This document shows, one piece after another, positions 34,587 to 47,400 of a stretch of 64,000 bases of DNA. Below the pieces are notes generated by a model. That model saw only the letters and a list, made by a program, of their open reading frames with translations, did not search any database and was not told the DNA's origin. The position numbers and the translations under genes were made by a program. Each line of letters starts with the position of its first letter. Positions within the stretch are counted from its first letter, which is position 1. The DNA comes from Cardinalis cardinalis (taxonomy: Eukaryota; Chordata; Aves; Passeriformes; Cardinalidae): positions 11,756,805 to 11,820,804 of the forward strand of contig JACDOX010000003.1 of the NCBI GenBank assembly GCA_014549065.1. Direction: 5' to 3'.

Positions 34587-36866
34587 AGGACTTGTGGTTT
34601 GATAGCTATGTTTTTGGGAAGAAAGAAAAGATAAAGAGCTGTGGCAATTTCCCAAGCTTCACTTGCTGGCTCTGCTTANNNTTTAAACGACCTTAAAACA
34701 TTAACTCATGANAACTACTCCTGGGGACAGAGCACTATTACTCCCTGGTTCTTTAGAGCATNTTTTTAGGGGCTCGCCTGGGCCTGTGTAGCGCTTCTGC
34801 CAGTCACAGTCCTGATCTGTCACAATATTCCTTACTGCCTGAGCCCACTGACTTCTGTGTGCTGCTGGCCTTAGCAGGATACCTGAGACTTAAAAGTCTT
34901 CAAAGCCCACTACAGAAAATTGGATGTCTTCCTTGTCCTCCACTTTCCTTCCCTAATCTGCCACATTGGGATTCGCTAGAAAATACAGGGCCTCAAAAGC
35001 TGCTGAAAGGCCACGATCAGGAAGTCATCTACAGCAGCCTGAAGCAAGCTGAAGAGTTGAACTGGTGTAAGCATGTAGGGACAGAGAAGAGGTGTGGCTC
35101 TGTCACTTAGACACAGTCAGATTACTGAAGATAGAAGNTGCCCAGATCCTCTAAAAATTTGAAACCAAAAGGGAAAAGAAANATAAGGATGCGGTGCTAT
35201 TCCTACAGAGAAGACCAAGCAGACCAGTCAATTGGTTTTTTTGCATTTTCAACTTCCAAAATTGACTGGTGGTGACAATTATNATCCTTAATTTAGACTC
35301 CTAAGGGATTTCATTAAAGATTGTACATAAAGAAAGTCTATTTACAAAAAGGTTTCTTTCTTACCAACCACTTTAATCCTTTGGGGCTGACTGTACAGAA
35401 GAGGGTTCTGTTGTCTGCTCTCCATCATTTGGGAGAGCCTGCAACCTTCAGGGATTTGCCTGAGATCCTCATGCAAAACTGGAAGCTCCAGAAATGGAGT
35501 GCCAGAGGAAAGGAAATATTTCAGCCCATTGAGAAGGGATTCTCTAATTGAGCCAGTCAAAAGGGAATGCCAAGGTAAGAGCTTCTGTGTTGTTACAGCC
35601 AACACCAGAGGGTGCAGGGCATTCACTGAAATTTTAACGTGTACTCTGCTTTTGAACCCAGGAGTCCCACATTCCAGAAATATGTTCACCAGGCTTGGCT
35701 ACTATAGATAACAGATGAGGGGGTTTGTCATGATAGAAAATGAAGAATCCAGGGAATAAGGGGAAAAAAAAAAGAAACACATGATTTTCTTAGCAAACAT
35801 CAAGATTGTGCTTGAAAATTGAAAGTGTGCTAACCAGAGATTTTTCAACAAAATATTTCCAGCTTTGGGGAACAGAATGCTGTCCAATTATCTTCCAATG
35901 TTGCCAAGAGAAAGATGTGCATCACTTCACCATGGTACCATTTAAAAAAAAAATACAACCTTGCAGTTATATTTCCAAAGCACATCCTATTGTCATTTTG
36001 TGTGTATTATCAGTTGATATGTGACTCCTGTGTTCATCATGCACAGATTATTACCAATTGGTGTAACTAAATCTGCCTAACTCCTGCAGGTTCCCCAGAG
36101 CATTGTCCTTCCAGACCCACCACTCATTTATAGTAAGACTGGTCTGTTGCTGGGCACTGGAGCAGGTGTCACTAATTAGCACCTCTCCCCACAGAAGCTG
36201 CATTACCTAAACTTCTGTTTAGTTTAGAGTTTAGGATGTGGCTTGTCTTTATATAAAGTCTTTATATTTGTATATTCTGACTTTGGAACNGTAAGAAACC
36301 AAACAAGTCCATCTGGCCCATGACTGTGAGCCATCTTTAAGCAAGTAAGGCTTGACCACAAGTGTTCCGTAGCCATTTGCTGGTGAGCTGTAGTGAAGAT
36401 CCTTGGTGCCACCAGCAGCAGATGGCAGTGCCCTCTGGGAAACCATGCCCANGTGCTGACCTTGCCAAAGCTAACTCAAGCCTGGGTTGCCACCAAACGC
36501 TTTCCACACCTAACCCATGATTACANTGGTAGAAAAATGCTGCCAGTCAGGGCTTCTTTTCGGGATTCGGATACATCACACAGCGTCTATGCCTAGAGCC
36601 AGAGAGGAAGTGAGCTAGTTTTGCTGATTNTATCTTTTGACAGAAATGTTTATCACTAAAAGATACAACCAGGTGTGTCCTAAAGTTAATTAGCCAGCTT
36701 TTGTGGAATGGCTCTGTCCCTCACTAGGTCTTCATGTTGTAATAACATCCATCAGGCATGGGAAGATACCCCTGAACATGCACTGAGGCAAGAGAATATG
36801 GGGGGTTTTACCTCCAGCATCACCAGCATTCAATAATTTTAGAAGTGGAGGGAAAGCCTTTGCCAG

Positions 36867-36892
36867 AAAAAAAAAAATATATATATATATGT
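36867..36892. repeat. A(11) plus (TA)n microsatellite
   Basis: Same composition and order as the tract at 33.8 kb: an A run followed by TA dinucleotides. Confidence 0.95.
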
Positions 36893-39800
36893 ATTTGGCA
36901 ATAATCATTACCTAAATGAATGTCTGCTGATTATGCCTGGGTGTACAGCTCCTTAGATCTGTTAGCAATGGCTCACCCCCTTTGCACAGGGAGACCACAA
37001 ATGAATGTTGTATGGAAGCAGCACCTTGCCCTCGGTGCCACTACAGAGCAGATGTCCCGCAGGACTGCTCACAGCCTCTCTTAGGAACTATCATTGCACA
37101 AGCAAGGCACAAACACTAAAAGGCCAAAGTTGCAGCAAACTGGTGTTTAAAATCTTACATGGGCTCTATATTTCACATACCCTCCCAGTTTGCTGACTTC
37201 TCTGTGTATCTGTTGAGCTTGAACAAGAGTGACACACATGGCTGACAAAAATCACTGCAGAGCTGGTGTATTTTACCAACCAAGTTTTTCAAAGGAAAAA
37301 TTTAAAGAAAAATGTAGTGTGGATGTCCCTGCTGAAACTCCCCTTACTTCATGAATCCTGGCTTTCTCTCTCCCACATTCCTTTGTTGCCTTCTCTGGCC
37401 CTTGAGAGTTTTGCTTTATGATGAAATATGGAAAGAGCTGCATTCTGGTTTCTGGTATATTAGCAGAAGCACAGCATTATTCTACTGAGACTAAAGTGGG
37501 ACTTTAGATTCACTCATGAAAACACATGCAAAACAAAAAGTTGTCATGAAAAACTAGAAAATCTGTCTATTTATTGTCATTTCTCCCCAGTGACTTTACC
37601 AAGATCCATGCTCTTTCCCTTCTCACAGTTAAGCACCTGTATTGTGCCTACTTTATTATATAATCAGTACTGTGAAGGTTTAACTACATTTGGTCATTCA
37701 GGTTATTGAAAAAAAAAACCAAGGGCATCCCAGTTATGAGTAATAGTGTTCTATATTATTCTTGTTAACATTTTGTCTGCAGTACAAAAATAAAGATTGA
37801 CAAAAGGACCATCAGTGATCTCATTCCATTTCACACAAGGAGCTCCTCTGCTAATTTTTCCTCCATGCTATGTTAATTTGATACAGTCCTCAGGCTCTAA
37901 CAAGTTAGCAACACTGCCCTCATTAAGGAAAGTGAACATCTCACAAGGGAGCTATATTATTAAATGAATGTGTGTAGCCTCATTTCTTACAGCATCACAT
38001 GATAGAAGAGCAAAAACCTACAGTTTTGAGAGGATGGTAAAAAACACCTCTGGCAAATCACCTTCTGGTGAAGCATTTGCAATTCAAGTTGTTACTTCCT
38101 GATGAGCTACTTATGTTCCAAATATCATTCTTTCATGCAGATTCTATTCAAACNGAAAAACTCTCAGACTTAAGTATCTTACATTGTGTATGAAAATTGG
38201 GAAGAGTCTTAACCACAACAAACCTGCTCAGAAACACAGAATGTTCTCAGTGTGTTCCAGACAATTTTCCAAACATAGTCTGGGGGCCTACTTTGGACAG
38301 AAAGGTCAGGGTCTGATTGAAAATCAAAGTATACTGAGCTGGTTTGGGGCTCCCTTNAGCCAACAGGCTGTATGTACATGTAGTCCTGGTAAGCCTTATC
38401 TCATTGCCCCATGTCTTCTTTTGCCTTCATCTAGAGCTGAATTTCCTTGACTGGGAATGTCTGGGATGTCCAGTTGTATCAAACACAAAAACAACAGCAG
38501 AATCCATTGCTTTATTGAGACATGCTGTTTTAACAATTTCCTTCCTCATAAATGGCTGGCCAAGGCTGCTTTGTTTTCATTACTACTAAGCTGAGAGGGG
38601 ACAAATAATAAGATAGAATTACCAAGGGTTATGATTGGGCATCAGGATTAGTAAACTTGGGTACTCTTAATGATGATGATGTTGCGATGTTGTCTAGAAT
38701 GCATTTTATATTTCTTGTATCTGTCTCTCATCAAATCTTTATGATCCTTGTTGGTATAAAATATAAAGGAATAATTTGATAACAACCTGTCATCACTTGC
38801 TCCTGCCTGCCAACTCTCACAGGGTCTGTTTATGTGCATGGTAGGCATTCATAAAATCCACTTACTTTCTGCAACCTGGAAAATAATATGACTGCACTAT
38901 TCAGAAGTGGCCAGCAGAAAGAGTAAATGCAATGTCATCATCACACCTTCTCATTCACCTGAGTACTCTGACCTAAGGCACATCCCATCACAGCTGCACT
39001 CTGTTGTGTGGGAATGCCTCAAATGAAAGCAATGTAATTTAGGGAGAAGTGGCTAAGATTGCATGGTATCAACTGCAAAGGAAAATCCCTAGAGGAGGGA
39101 CAGCATTTGTGGAAATATTGGATATTTATTGCAATGACAAAGATGTAAATACACGGGCTTTAGCTGCAGGAATGAGGAAATGGATTGGTCATAGACAGAC
39201 TAATCATGCCATTTTCCTAGCTTCAGCTTCTTCTTCATGAGTGTCTAGAAAAGACAGTCCTTGTTCTTAAAGTGCCAGCTCTTCCTGTTCTCAAACACCC
39301 ATGCAGCTTTACCTGGGAGAGTTCTGAGGAGGAGAAGGATTACTGATGAATGTTACTTATTTCTGATTAGTGAGGCACAGGGCGGAAGAAGAATAAAATT
39401 AATGAGGGAGATACTAAGCACAAGCTATAACCAGACAGCAAGGAACACAAAAGTAGGTAACACACTCTGTGATAATTAGGTGTAAAAGTCTATTTGCCAG
39501 AGACAGATAACAGAAGTTTCCATCCTGAGACTGCAGTGCAGGCCTTTATGTCATTTACTGCTTGTGCCAGAGCAGGTCAATCAACTGACTGCAGCAAGTA
39601 TTCCCCATCCACTGCCATTGCCTAACACACAAAAAATAAATGTTTGTGTTTTATGTCTGTGTTCCTAGTTTCTTAACACAAAAGATAAATGCATGAACCT
39701 ATGAAAAGGCCACTTCACTCAAATTTTAAATTTTATCTTCTTATTTCAGTCACTATTTCTGCAAAGTCTTTAGATTTGCCTCTTGGGACTTTTTGTTTCC

Positions 39801-40283
39801 CCCTAAACTACCCAGTTAAAAACAAATGAAAGAGGTTTTTTTTTTACTTGGGTTTTGTGGGGGCTTATGCTTTAGCTTCCACTTGGAAAATGATTCTTCA
39901 CTTGGATTAACAATGTCCCTTGTGGTTGACCACTTGTGATACTGGAACTGCTTGTGAATTCATTGGTGTTTGCTTCACCAGTTACTTGTGACATTGCTCT
40001 GAACCAATCAGTGTGATTGTGAAAACACATTATCTAGATGTAGAAATCTGGGAAAGCCAGCTCTGTGTCAAACAGCTGACTAGGAAATATTATTAAAGGG
40101 TCATACACAGGAATAACAAACCATCCCACACCAGAAGAATATAATTCTACTGGGGACATGATTGCATAAGACTGCACAGCCAAAATGCATTACTTGGCAT
40201 TGCTCCCATCTCAGAGACAGGTAGCAAGCTACTTGTGCATGGAAAAATCTATCCTGATGTATTTTGTCTTCTATCCAGAAAAC

Positions 40284-40317
40284 CATTTCAGAAACTTGTT
40301 CATTTCAGAAACTTGTT
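40284..40317. repeat. Perfect 17-bp tandem duplication
   Basis: CATTTCAGAAACTTGTT occurs twice head to tail without mismatch, probably a recent slippage duplication. Confidence 0.9.
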
Positions 40318-43300
40318 AGTGCCTTAAATTCCCAAAATATTATCCAAGGATATTCTTAGCATCCAAGCAACTGACAATCAATACCAGTCTTGAAGAGCAA
40401 GATGAAGAACAAAGTTTAATAGCAGTTACTCATGGAAAGCAATCTAAACCATTTTTTCATATAGAGTGCCAAATTTAAAGGATTCTTGAACACTAAGGCC
40501 ATCTCCATCATGATGATCCTGTGTCTTATTGAGTAGGGCCAGAGTATTACTCACTTTTTGTGACTTTCTGAGTTATCAAGGACATGCTGGGCAAACAGCC
40601 AAGGTAATACAAGTTCCATAACAATAATCCATACTGAAAGTTAACATGACAGCTACTACATGATGGCTATGCCAGTTGGAGGAAGGCAAGACCTTCCAGC
40701 TCCAGTAACTGCTTGACTTAGGTTTGTTTTTTTTTAGTGCATAAGGAACTTTATAAAGTAAAGCATATATCTTGCAAGTGGGAGAGAAGTCATGCAAGGT
40801 AATCAGCAAAGAAATGGGAAGAAGTAGCAGAATGATGAGGTGGAGAAGCAGTGGATCCAAAAGCAGTTTGGACACATTTTTTTAGGGGAAAAAAGTCAGT
40901 AAAACCCTTATGGCTTCATCTGCACATAGGACTGTCACTGTGTGTGCCAGCAGAACAGATCAAGAGATTGATAGGAGTCCTGTTCTATTTAAAGGACAAG
41001 GAAATGTGTGGAATCAAAGAAGTTAGAAATGGAAAATGGAATACTATCTCCTAGGATTGCTCTTCGGGGTGCATTCCTGGGTGTGGTTGTCTACTCAAGT
41101 CAATAAAGTCTGAAGCTTTCCTCCTCTGTGTCCTCTTTCACACAGTGGAGTTGTACATTTGCCCTTCAGTTCTCAACCTCTTCCAATTCATCAGACTCTG
41201 TTCAGCAGATACAGTTCTCATCCAAATACTTGTTTTGTTTATCCAGCAAGGTTTGCTTGTCTTTGTTACTTCCATGGATTTCATGGATTTCCAAAGATCC
41301 AGGACAGCCACTGGCTTCACCTATGGATTATCTTGTGACACACAGTGTCCCATGGATTAAAAATGAGTAAGTTCCAGGAACGTTCACTTCCATTAGACTG
41401 CATGGATAAGATGGGTCATGAAGGTTTTTTTCAGTAGCAATACATAGGTTTTGTCCAGCCTACTAGCAATCTGATATTTATCTGCTGTAGGCTTTCTTTA
41501 CAGTACCAGAAGATTGAGTTCTTCAACTATCTGCCAAGGAAAATCAGGAACTCCATTTGAGTATTTTCAGTAATGTATTTCTCATTCTGCTTTTCTAAGG
41601 AAAGAACACGAAAAGTATTTAATAGAATGTTTAAAAGGTATTCCAGTGAAATACACCCTACTTAAAGATCACTGTTTTGAGAGACCTTCAATTTCTATAT
41701 GCAGTGCAGCAGGTTTTACTTAAAGGACTAAGCCCAAACCTTGACATGGTGCCATATTATTCTTTGAAATTACTGACTCTACCTCCTTCTCAGCTTTAAA
41801 CACACAAATACTTGAGAGAAACCCAGCAGGAGCATTACTATGATGCTGTGTCAGGAGGAGACTGCAGTGAGCTGGTAAGGAGTTTTGACCTCACAGAAAG
41901 CCAGAGTGTCTCAGAGGACTCTTCACTAAAGAACAACAGTGTTTTCTATACCAGGAGTAGAAACAGAAGCTGCTTAAGAAGAAATCATCCTCTTTGTTGA
42001 GTAGTCATTTTTTCTAGATGAAAAGGAAAAGAATTTGTTAAACCACACTGTACCTCCAAGATATAAATATTGTAAATAAATATTGTTTAATANGGTCAAG
42101 AAGAAAAGACAGCTGACTATAATTTAAAAGGCAATGTTCAACTTGCTATACTGACTATTCCAAATTTAAGCTTGAAATTAGCCCAGCACACCAACAGTGT
42201 CTAAGAAATTTCTAAGGTTTCTGTCACCATGGTAGCTGAGTGGCAATAGGCTTAATCCTGCACTCCTTGAGTCCATAGTCAGACTTCTCCTGGCCTTAGC
42301 AATGCTGGATCTGACCCAAAAATCCTAACATACTTGAGTCCACAGCTTGATTTCTAAACCTTTTTTTACCCACTTTCCCACGGCAAATTGGGTAGGGAAT
42401 TCTGTGGAAACCATTCACTTGAAAGATGTCCGGGGGAGATTTCTTTCATTCAGCAACAAATCCCTGACTGATTAAAAGAACTGTGTTGACAGCCCTACAG
42501 GAAGCCATGCCATCCACTCCTTGGGCAGCAGCACTTTTGGCAACATGTGCCAATTTAGAGGATGGGGAACAGTAAGGGAGGGGAATCAGGAGTCAGACAA
42601 GGCCCCTGGAAACTTCCAAGCCATTTTAAAGAGAAGGGAATTGTTGTCTTGGTTAGTGCAAGTCCCAGTCTCTCACAGCCAACTAGACAAATCAACCATT
42701 ATACTAAAACATNTATAATGTCCTTAGTGGATGATGATAAAATGTAATGATTAGATAATATAGGAGTTCACATAATAACTACTCAACAAAATCACCAGGT
42801 CGGTGGTATAAAGATGCCCCTAAAAGCCAAGAGCCATAGACATAAACACTTAGACTCTAATCACCTTCTGTTTTTATCCTCTTTTCCTCAAGAAATAAGG
42901 CCTCAGAGATCATACTGTCTATCCCTCAGTCTCTCCTTAATAACTCGTGAACCAGCTGGCTGCTTTCAGCCAAACTGGCAATGTGAAAGAGGTCACAAAA
43001 GCAACAAGTTCTTGCAAGCGGCGTAAGAAAAGGTGGCTGCATGAAGCACAAACCCCACGTTTGTGCCTTTAAAAGGGAAAGGGGTGCACCCTGAGGTCAG
43101 TAATTAGGACTTGTTTGAAAAGAGCTGAGGGGGGTGCTCTTCAAGAGAAGAGCAGAGGAAATTGTGGGTGCCTTTTGGCACACTTCTGATGGAAACTGAA
43201 GAGAACTGGGTTACAGACTGTGTGTGGGCAGGGACACAATTTCTGAGAAAACTAGACTTCATTAATTCTGCTGCTTGGTTGTATTATTGTTTTCTGTAAA

Positions 43301-44298
43301 AATGATGAGGATTATTAGACATGGCTGGTAATTGCATTACCAACATGAAAGGCCTTAACAAAGCCACAAGGGGATGATGAGAAAAGAAGCTCCAATACTG
43401 AGAAACTATGCAAAATTTCATACAGAAGAGGAGCCAAGATCATATGACTTACACTGCACGTTGACTAAAGTAATGTATGTGCTGAAAGCCCTCAAAAATA
43501 GGAAAGAGCCTGCAGAGCATTTAAAGTAAGGGTGGCACCTTCATAAATTGGTGTATGTTTTTGGACATACCTGAGTTCAGCCAAGGGTTGTTCTGAGAGT
43601 TCTTTGATCCCTTGGGAAGTTGGACAAACTGAAAGACCTTATGCATTGCACTGTGGCTTCCTGTGGAAGTGTTAACTCAGAGCTGACCATTGCGTGCTGT
43701 AGAAGAACACTGTCACAAGTTTCAGTTTTGTAGGAATATGCTTAGAGCATCAAGATAAATGCTTCGAGACAAAGCAAGGATCAGCCCTAAGAAACCACAC
43801 CTTCAGACAGACCTGAGATGAGGCCTGTGAGAAATGAGGAATCTACAAGCCATGCAGGAGCTGCCCTTATGAAAATGACTGAAGAGTCAGATTCTGCTCC
43901 CATTTGTGGTTTGAAAAGAAAAAGCAAGCCTGTAGAAATGATGGGCTTTTCTCCAATGTGAAGGCAATCTGGAAATAAAACCCAGTTTTTACAAGTTTAG
44001 CTCCTGCTGAAAAGACTGTCTCACTCGTCAATTGTTAAACCACAGCTTCTTAAAAAGCAAACAGAAGGCAAGGCAAGGCGGGAATAATACAATAAGGAAG
44101 AGCTGTTAAACACATACCCCATATCTTCATCAGATGACAGGATGATAATTTGAACAACTTTTTCTGTGTCACAAGGCTCAAAGGGACTACTGATTCCCTT
44201 TCCTACAATGACTCAGACGAGGATTTCCCTTTTTGTTATTAGCCTAGTTACTATTTTTCCTCACACCCATTTTGTTGCTTAGGAGACTGCTAGTCATG

Positions 44299-44413
44299 AA
44301 AAACTCCACAAAGAAAACAAAATTTAAAAACAAAACTACAAAAAAAAAACCCCAAAACAAACTACAACCAAAACAAGCCAAAACATAACAAAACCCAAAC
44401 AAACCAAAAACCA
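44299..44413. repeat. A-rich CAAAA low-complexity tract
   Basis: Over 110 bases built of CAAAA, ACCAAAA and A-run units with almost no G or T. Confidence 0.85.
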
Positions 44414-47400
44414 GCAAGGCTCAGTCCTGTCACTGCTATCCCAACTTATAGAATGCCAAATGCTTTTGCCTCCTGGGATCTGCCTGCACAGAAGGAACTT
44501 GCTGTATTAGTATACATAGTTGCCAAGGAAGTAATTTTTCAAGGCACAGATACAGTTTGCTCTCCAAAAGTCAGGTGTAAGTTTATTTTTTGCATCTTCG
44601 GAACAGTAACAGTTTCTCCAGCTGAATCATGTAACTGGGCACTGACTTCTGTGGCAGAGGGTTGGTTGGAAGACAGAGTCATAAAACAGAGCAGCAATTT
44701 CCCTGTCAATACATTAGGACTGTGGAGTTCTATAATAATTATACTTACTGCCTTACATAAATATGAGAACAAATTCTTTTCCCAGGGAGGTTGTTTAGTA
44801 CACATTCTAGTTCAGTATGATTATGAAGCCCCACAATAACCTTTCTGCCATGTTTTCATCAGGAGATCTCAACCTGCTTTTTTTTATCATAATTTCCTTT
44901 CTTCCTCTTAGATTTTTTTTATCCTCCCTTCTCACATCTCACTTTATAGAAGGTGCAACTGCAGCCATGAGCTCTGGTCAACAATAAGAGATGCTGAAAA
45001 TTCCTGGATTCTGGTCCAGTCTTCTAATGACTAGAGTCATGACTACCACTCTAAAAAGAAATCAGTGAAAAGTGCTGTATAACACTTCACACATGGTAGA
45101 ATATGAATTCTGCATTACAAGCCCTGTCTTTTGTTATTTTCTCATTTTTTAAAAGGACCAGATATGTAATATCTTGATAATGGGTTGAAGCTCTTTAGAT
45201 TTCAAATCTCTTGAAAACTCCGGTTCTAATTTTAGGTTTAAGAAATCAACGTCAGGCTCCTGTTCTTGACATGCTGAAAGTGTGGGTTTCTGGCACATGC
45301 ATTTAAAAAAGGATGTATTATAAATTGGCTTCCTAGGGCCTGAGGACTTTGGAAAAAGACTTATTAAAAGTTATGCGGCATTAGGAAGCAGAACACGTTC
45401 AAAAACTTCTGCTGTACAAGATGACTCATAAGGTTATACCACCAATTTCACTAGTAACACTAGAGGAAAATTATGTCCTAGATCAAAACGACTCAGATGT
45501 TGTGAACTTGTTCCTGGGGAAGGCATATGACACATTTTACCATGATTATTTCCTTAGCTGAATGAAGTGACTGAGAAAGCAGATAATATCAGCATATCCA
45601 ATGCAAGTGGCAGGCAACGAGGGGATAAGTTCTTATGTCTTGATCTTGCTCTTATTTGTAGATGCTGACACATCTCCCTTGGACTTCAGGAAAGTAGGAC
45701 TGACACCAATATAGCTGTTCTTAATTTCCTGCTTTCTTTTCTAATGCATTCTTCCTATCTGCAGCTCCCTGTGACTTGTCTTTTTAGGTTCCCTCNCCAG
45801 GAAGCTTGTTCATGTTTTCCTATCTGTTTGCCTAAGCCAGTGTAGCTCTTTTCCTTTATTTAACATTTGCTTATGATACAGTGGTATCTTTGGAAGAGCT
45901 GGCACTTTCAGTGATCTATCTGAAGCATGGACAAAATGATAAGACTGTTAATGCCCTTTCAAAATTACTGTCCTCCCATTGGCAGGGGCAAGGACATAGA
46001 TGAATTGTATGTGAATCAAAATACATGATCAAGAAAAAACAAAGAGACAAAAGCTCTTTCCCAAAAGAAGAAAGCAGATGANTTTACATTAAAAATGGGT
46101 GTTCTATCGTGGAGTGACAACCTATATTTGGAGCCTCAGGGTCATGACCAGCCCTCCCTTTCTTTTTGTTAGGTGGGAGAATTTATGTATTAATTTCTAT
46201 TTATGTAGCTCTTAAGACCAATACCAAGAGGTCAGGGCCATGCTATAAAAGGTATAGTGACATTTAAAACAAAGATAGTTCCTCTTCCCTATAGATAGCA
46301 CATACCTTGCAACCTAGACAGTATGCAGCACAAGGAGAGTGACACATTGCAAATGGGAGACATATGGGGGGCAAAGCAAGAGCCAAGCCAGGGACACTAG
46401 AGCAGGTTTATTGCTCAGTCACAGGCAGAGGCAAACATCCTGATTGATGTCTGCTGCAAGCTAACTGGGTCATGCTGGTGGAGGGTGTGAAGCAGATTCC
46501 ATTTTCACTGCCATCCTGCTTTGCTACAGGCAGCAGGAATAGCACAATGTGACTTCAGGAGCCCACAGATAACTGCCTGGAACTGACAGTACAACCCTCT
46601 TGCCCCCATCACAGGGAGGGAATTTTCCTCAAGAATGGTTGCCTTAATTCCCCCCTCATTTTAACAGAAGCAAGAACAGCTGAGTCAGATCTGAAAGTCA
46701 GGTCTTCAGGCTCCAGCTCCTGGACTTTGAGCTCTCATCTGTCAGTGACCTCCCTCAGCTCGGAACACTTCACATCCATTTTCTTCACTGATTTCCTTTG
46801 TAAACCTGTTGTGCCTCAGTTCATTAGATAATAAGTTCTTCAGTGTCCTCATTGTAGTCTGTACATACAGCACCAAGCACGNCATGGCACCAGATCCCTT
46901 CTTGGAGCGTCCATAATTTACTAAATCCAAACAGAGCTANAGGAAGGGCAGAGAAAAAAAACCCAAGAGGCTATGGGGAGCACAAAGAGGAAAAGAAATT
47001 ATCAGTGTGCCATTACCTTCTGCCATGAGGAAAGGGGCAACAGCTGTGGCATCAGCTACCAGGAATGTTCTTAGTGAGGACATATGTTGTGCAACTCACA
47101 CTACCATTCCTTTTTAAATTCATTTTAGCATCTCTTTTGATAGCTTCTACCTTTTTTCCCCTTTATTTTAATCAAATAGAAGCAGTTGGAAGTGCAGGAA
47201 CTTCTGAGTGCCCAATGCTTTGTTTTGGGAAGCTGGGGAAATACAGCATCACTTCCACCTTGTCTGAAAGGGATAGAACACATCTCAGACCTTACACAGG
47301 CTACTGCTTCCTTGTGGATTGTTATTGTGNGGTTAAGCCCTGTTTTAAAAATGGAGGAAAATTTGTATGAAAAGTGCCTGGAGGNTTTTGAACTGGTTTA

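Noticed and set aside
35342..35689. 115-codon minus-strand frame and overlapping + strand frames near 35.4 kb
   Set aside because: No recognisable family and no splice support; overlapping frames on both strands point to chance.
44453..44839. 128-codon frame free of N, with an 88-codon frame opposite
   Set aside because: No recognised protein, no splice context, and the surrounding sequence is low complexity; chance is likely.
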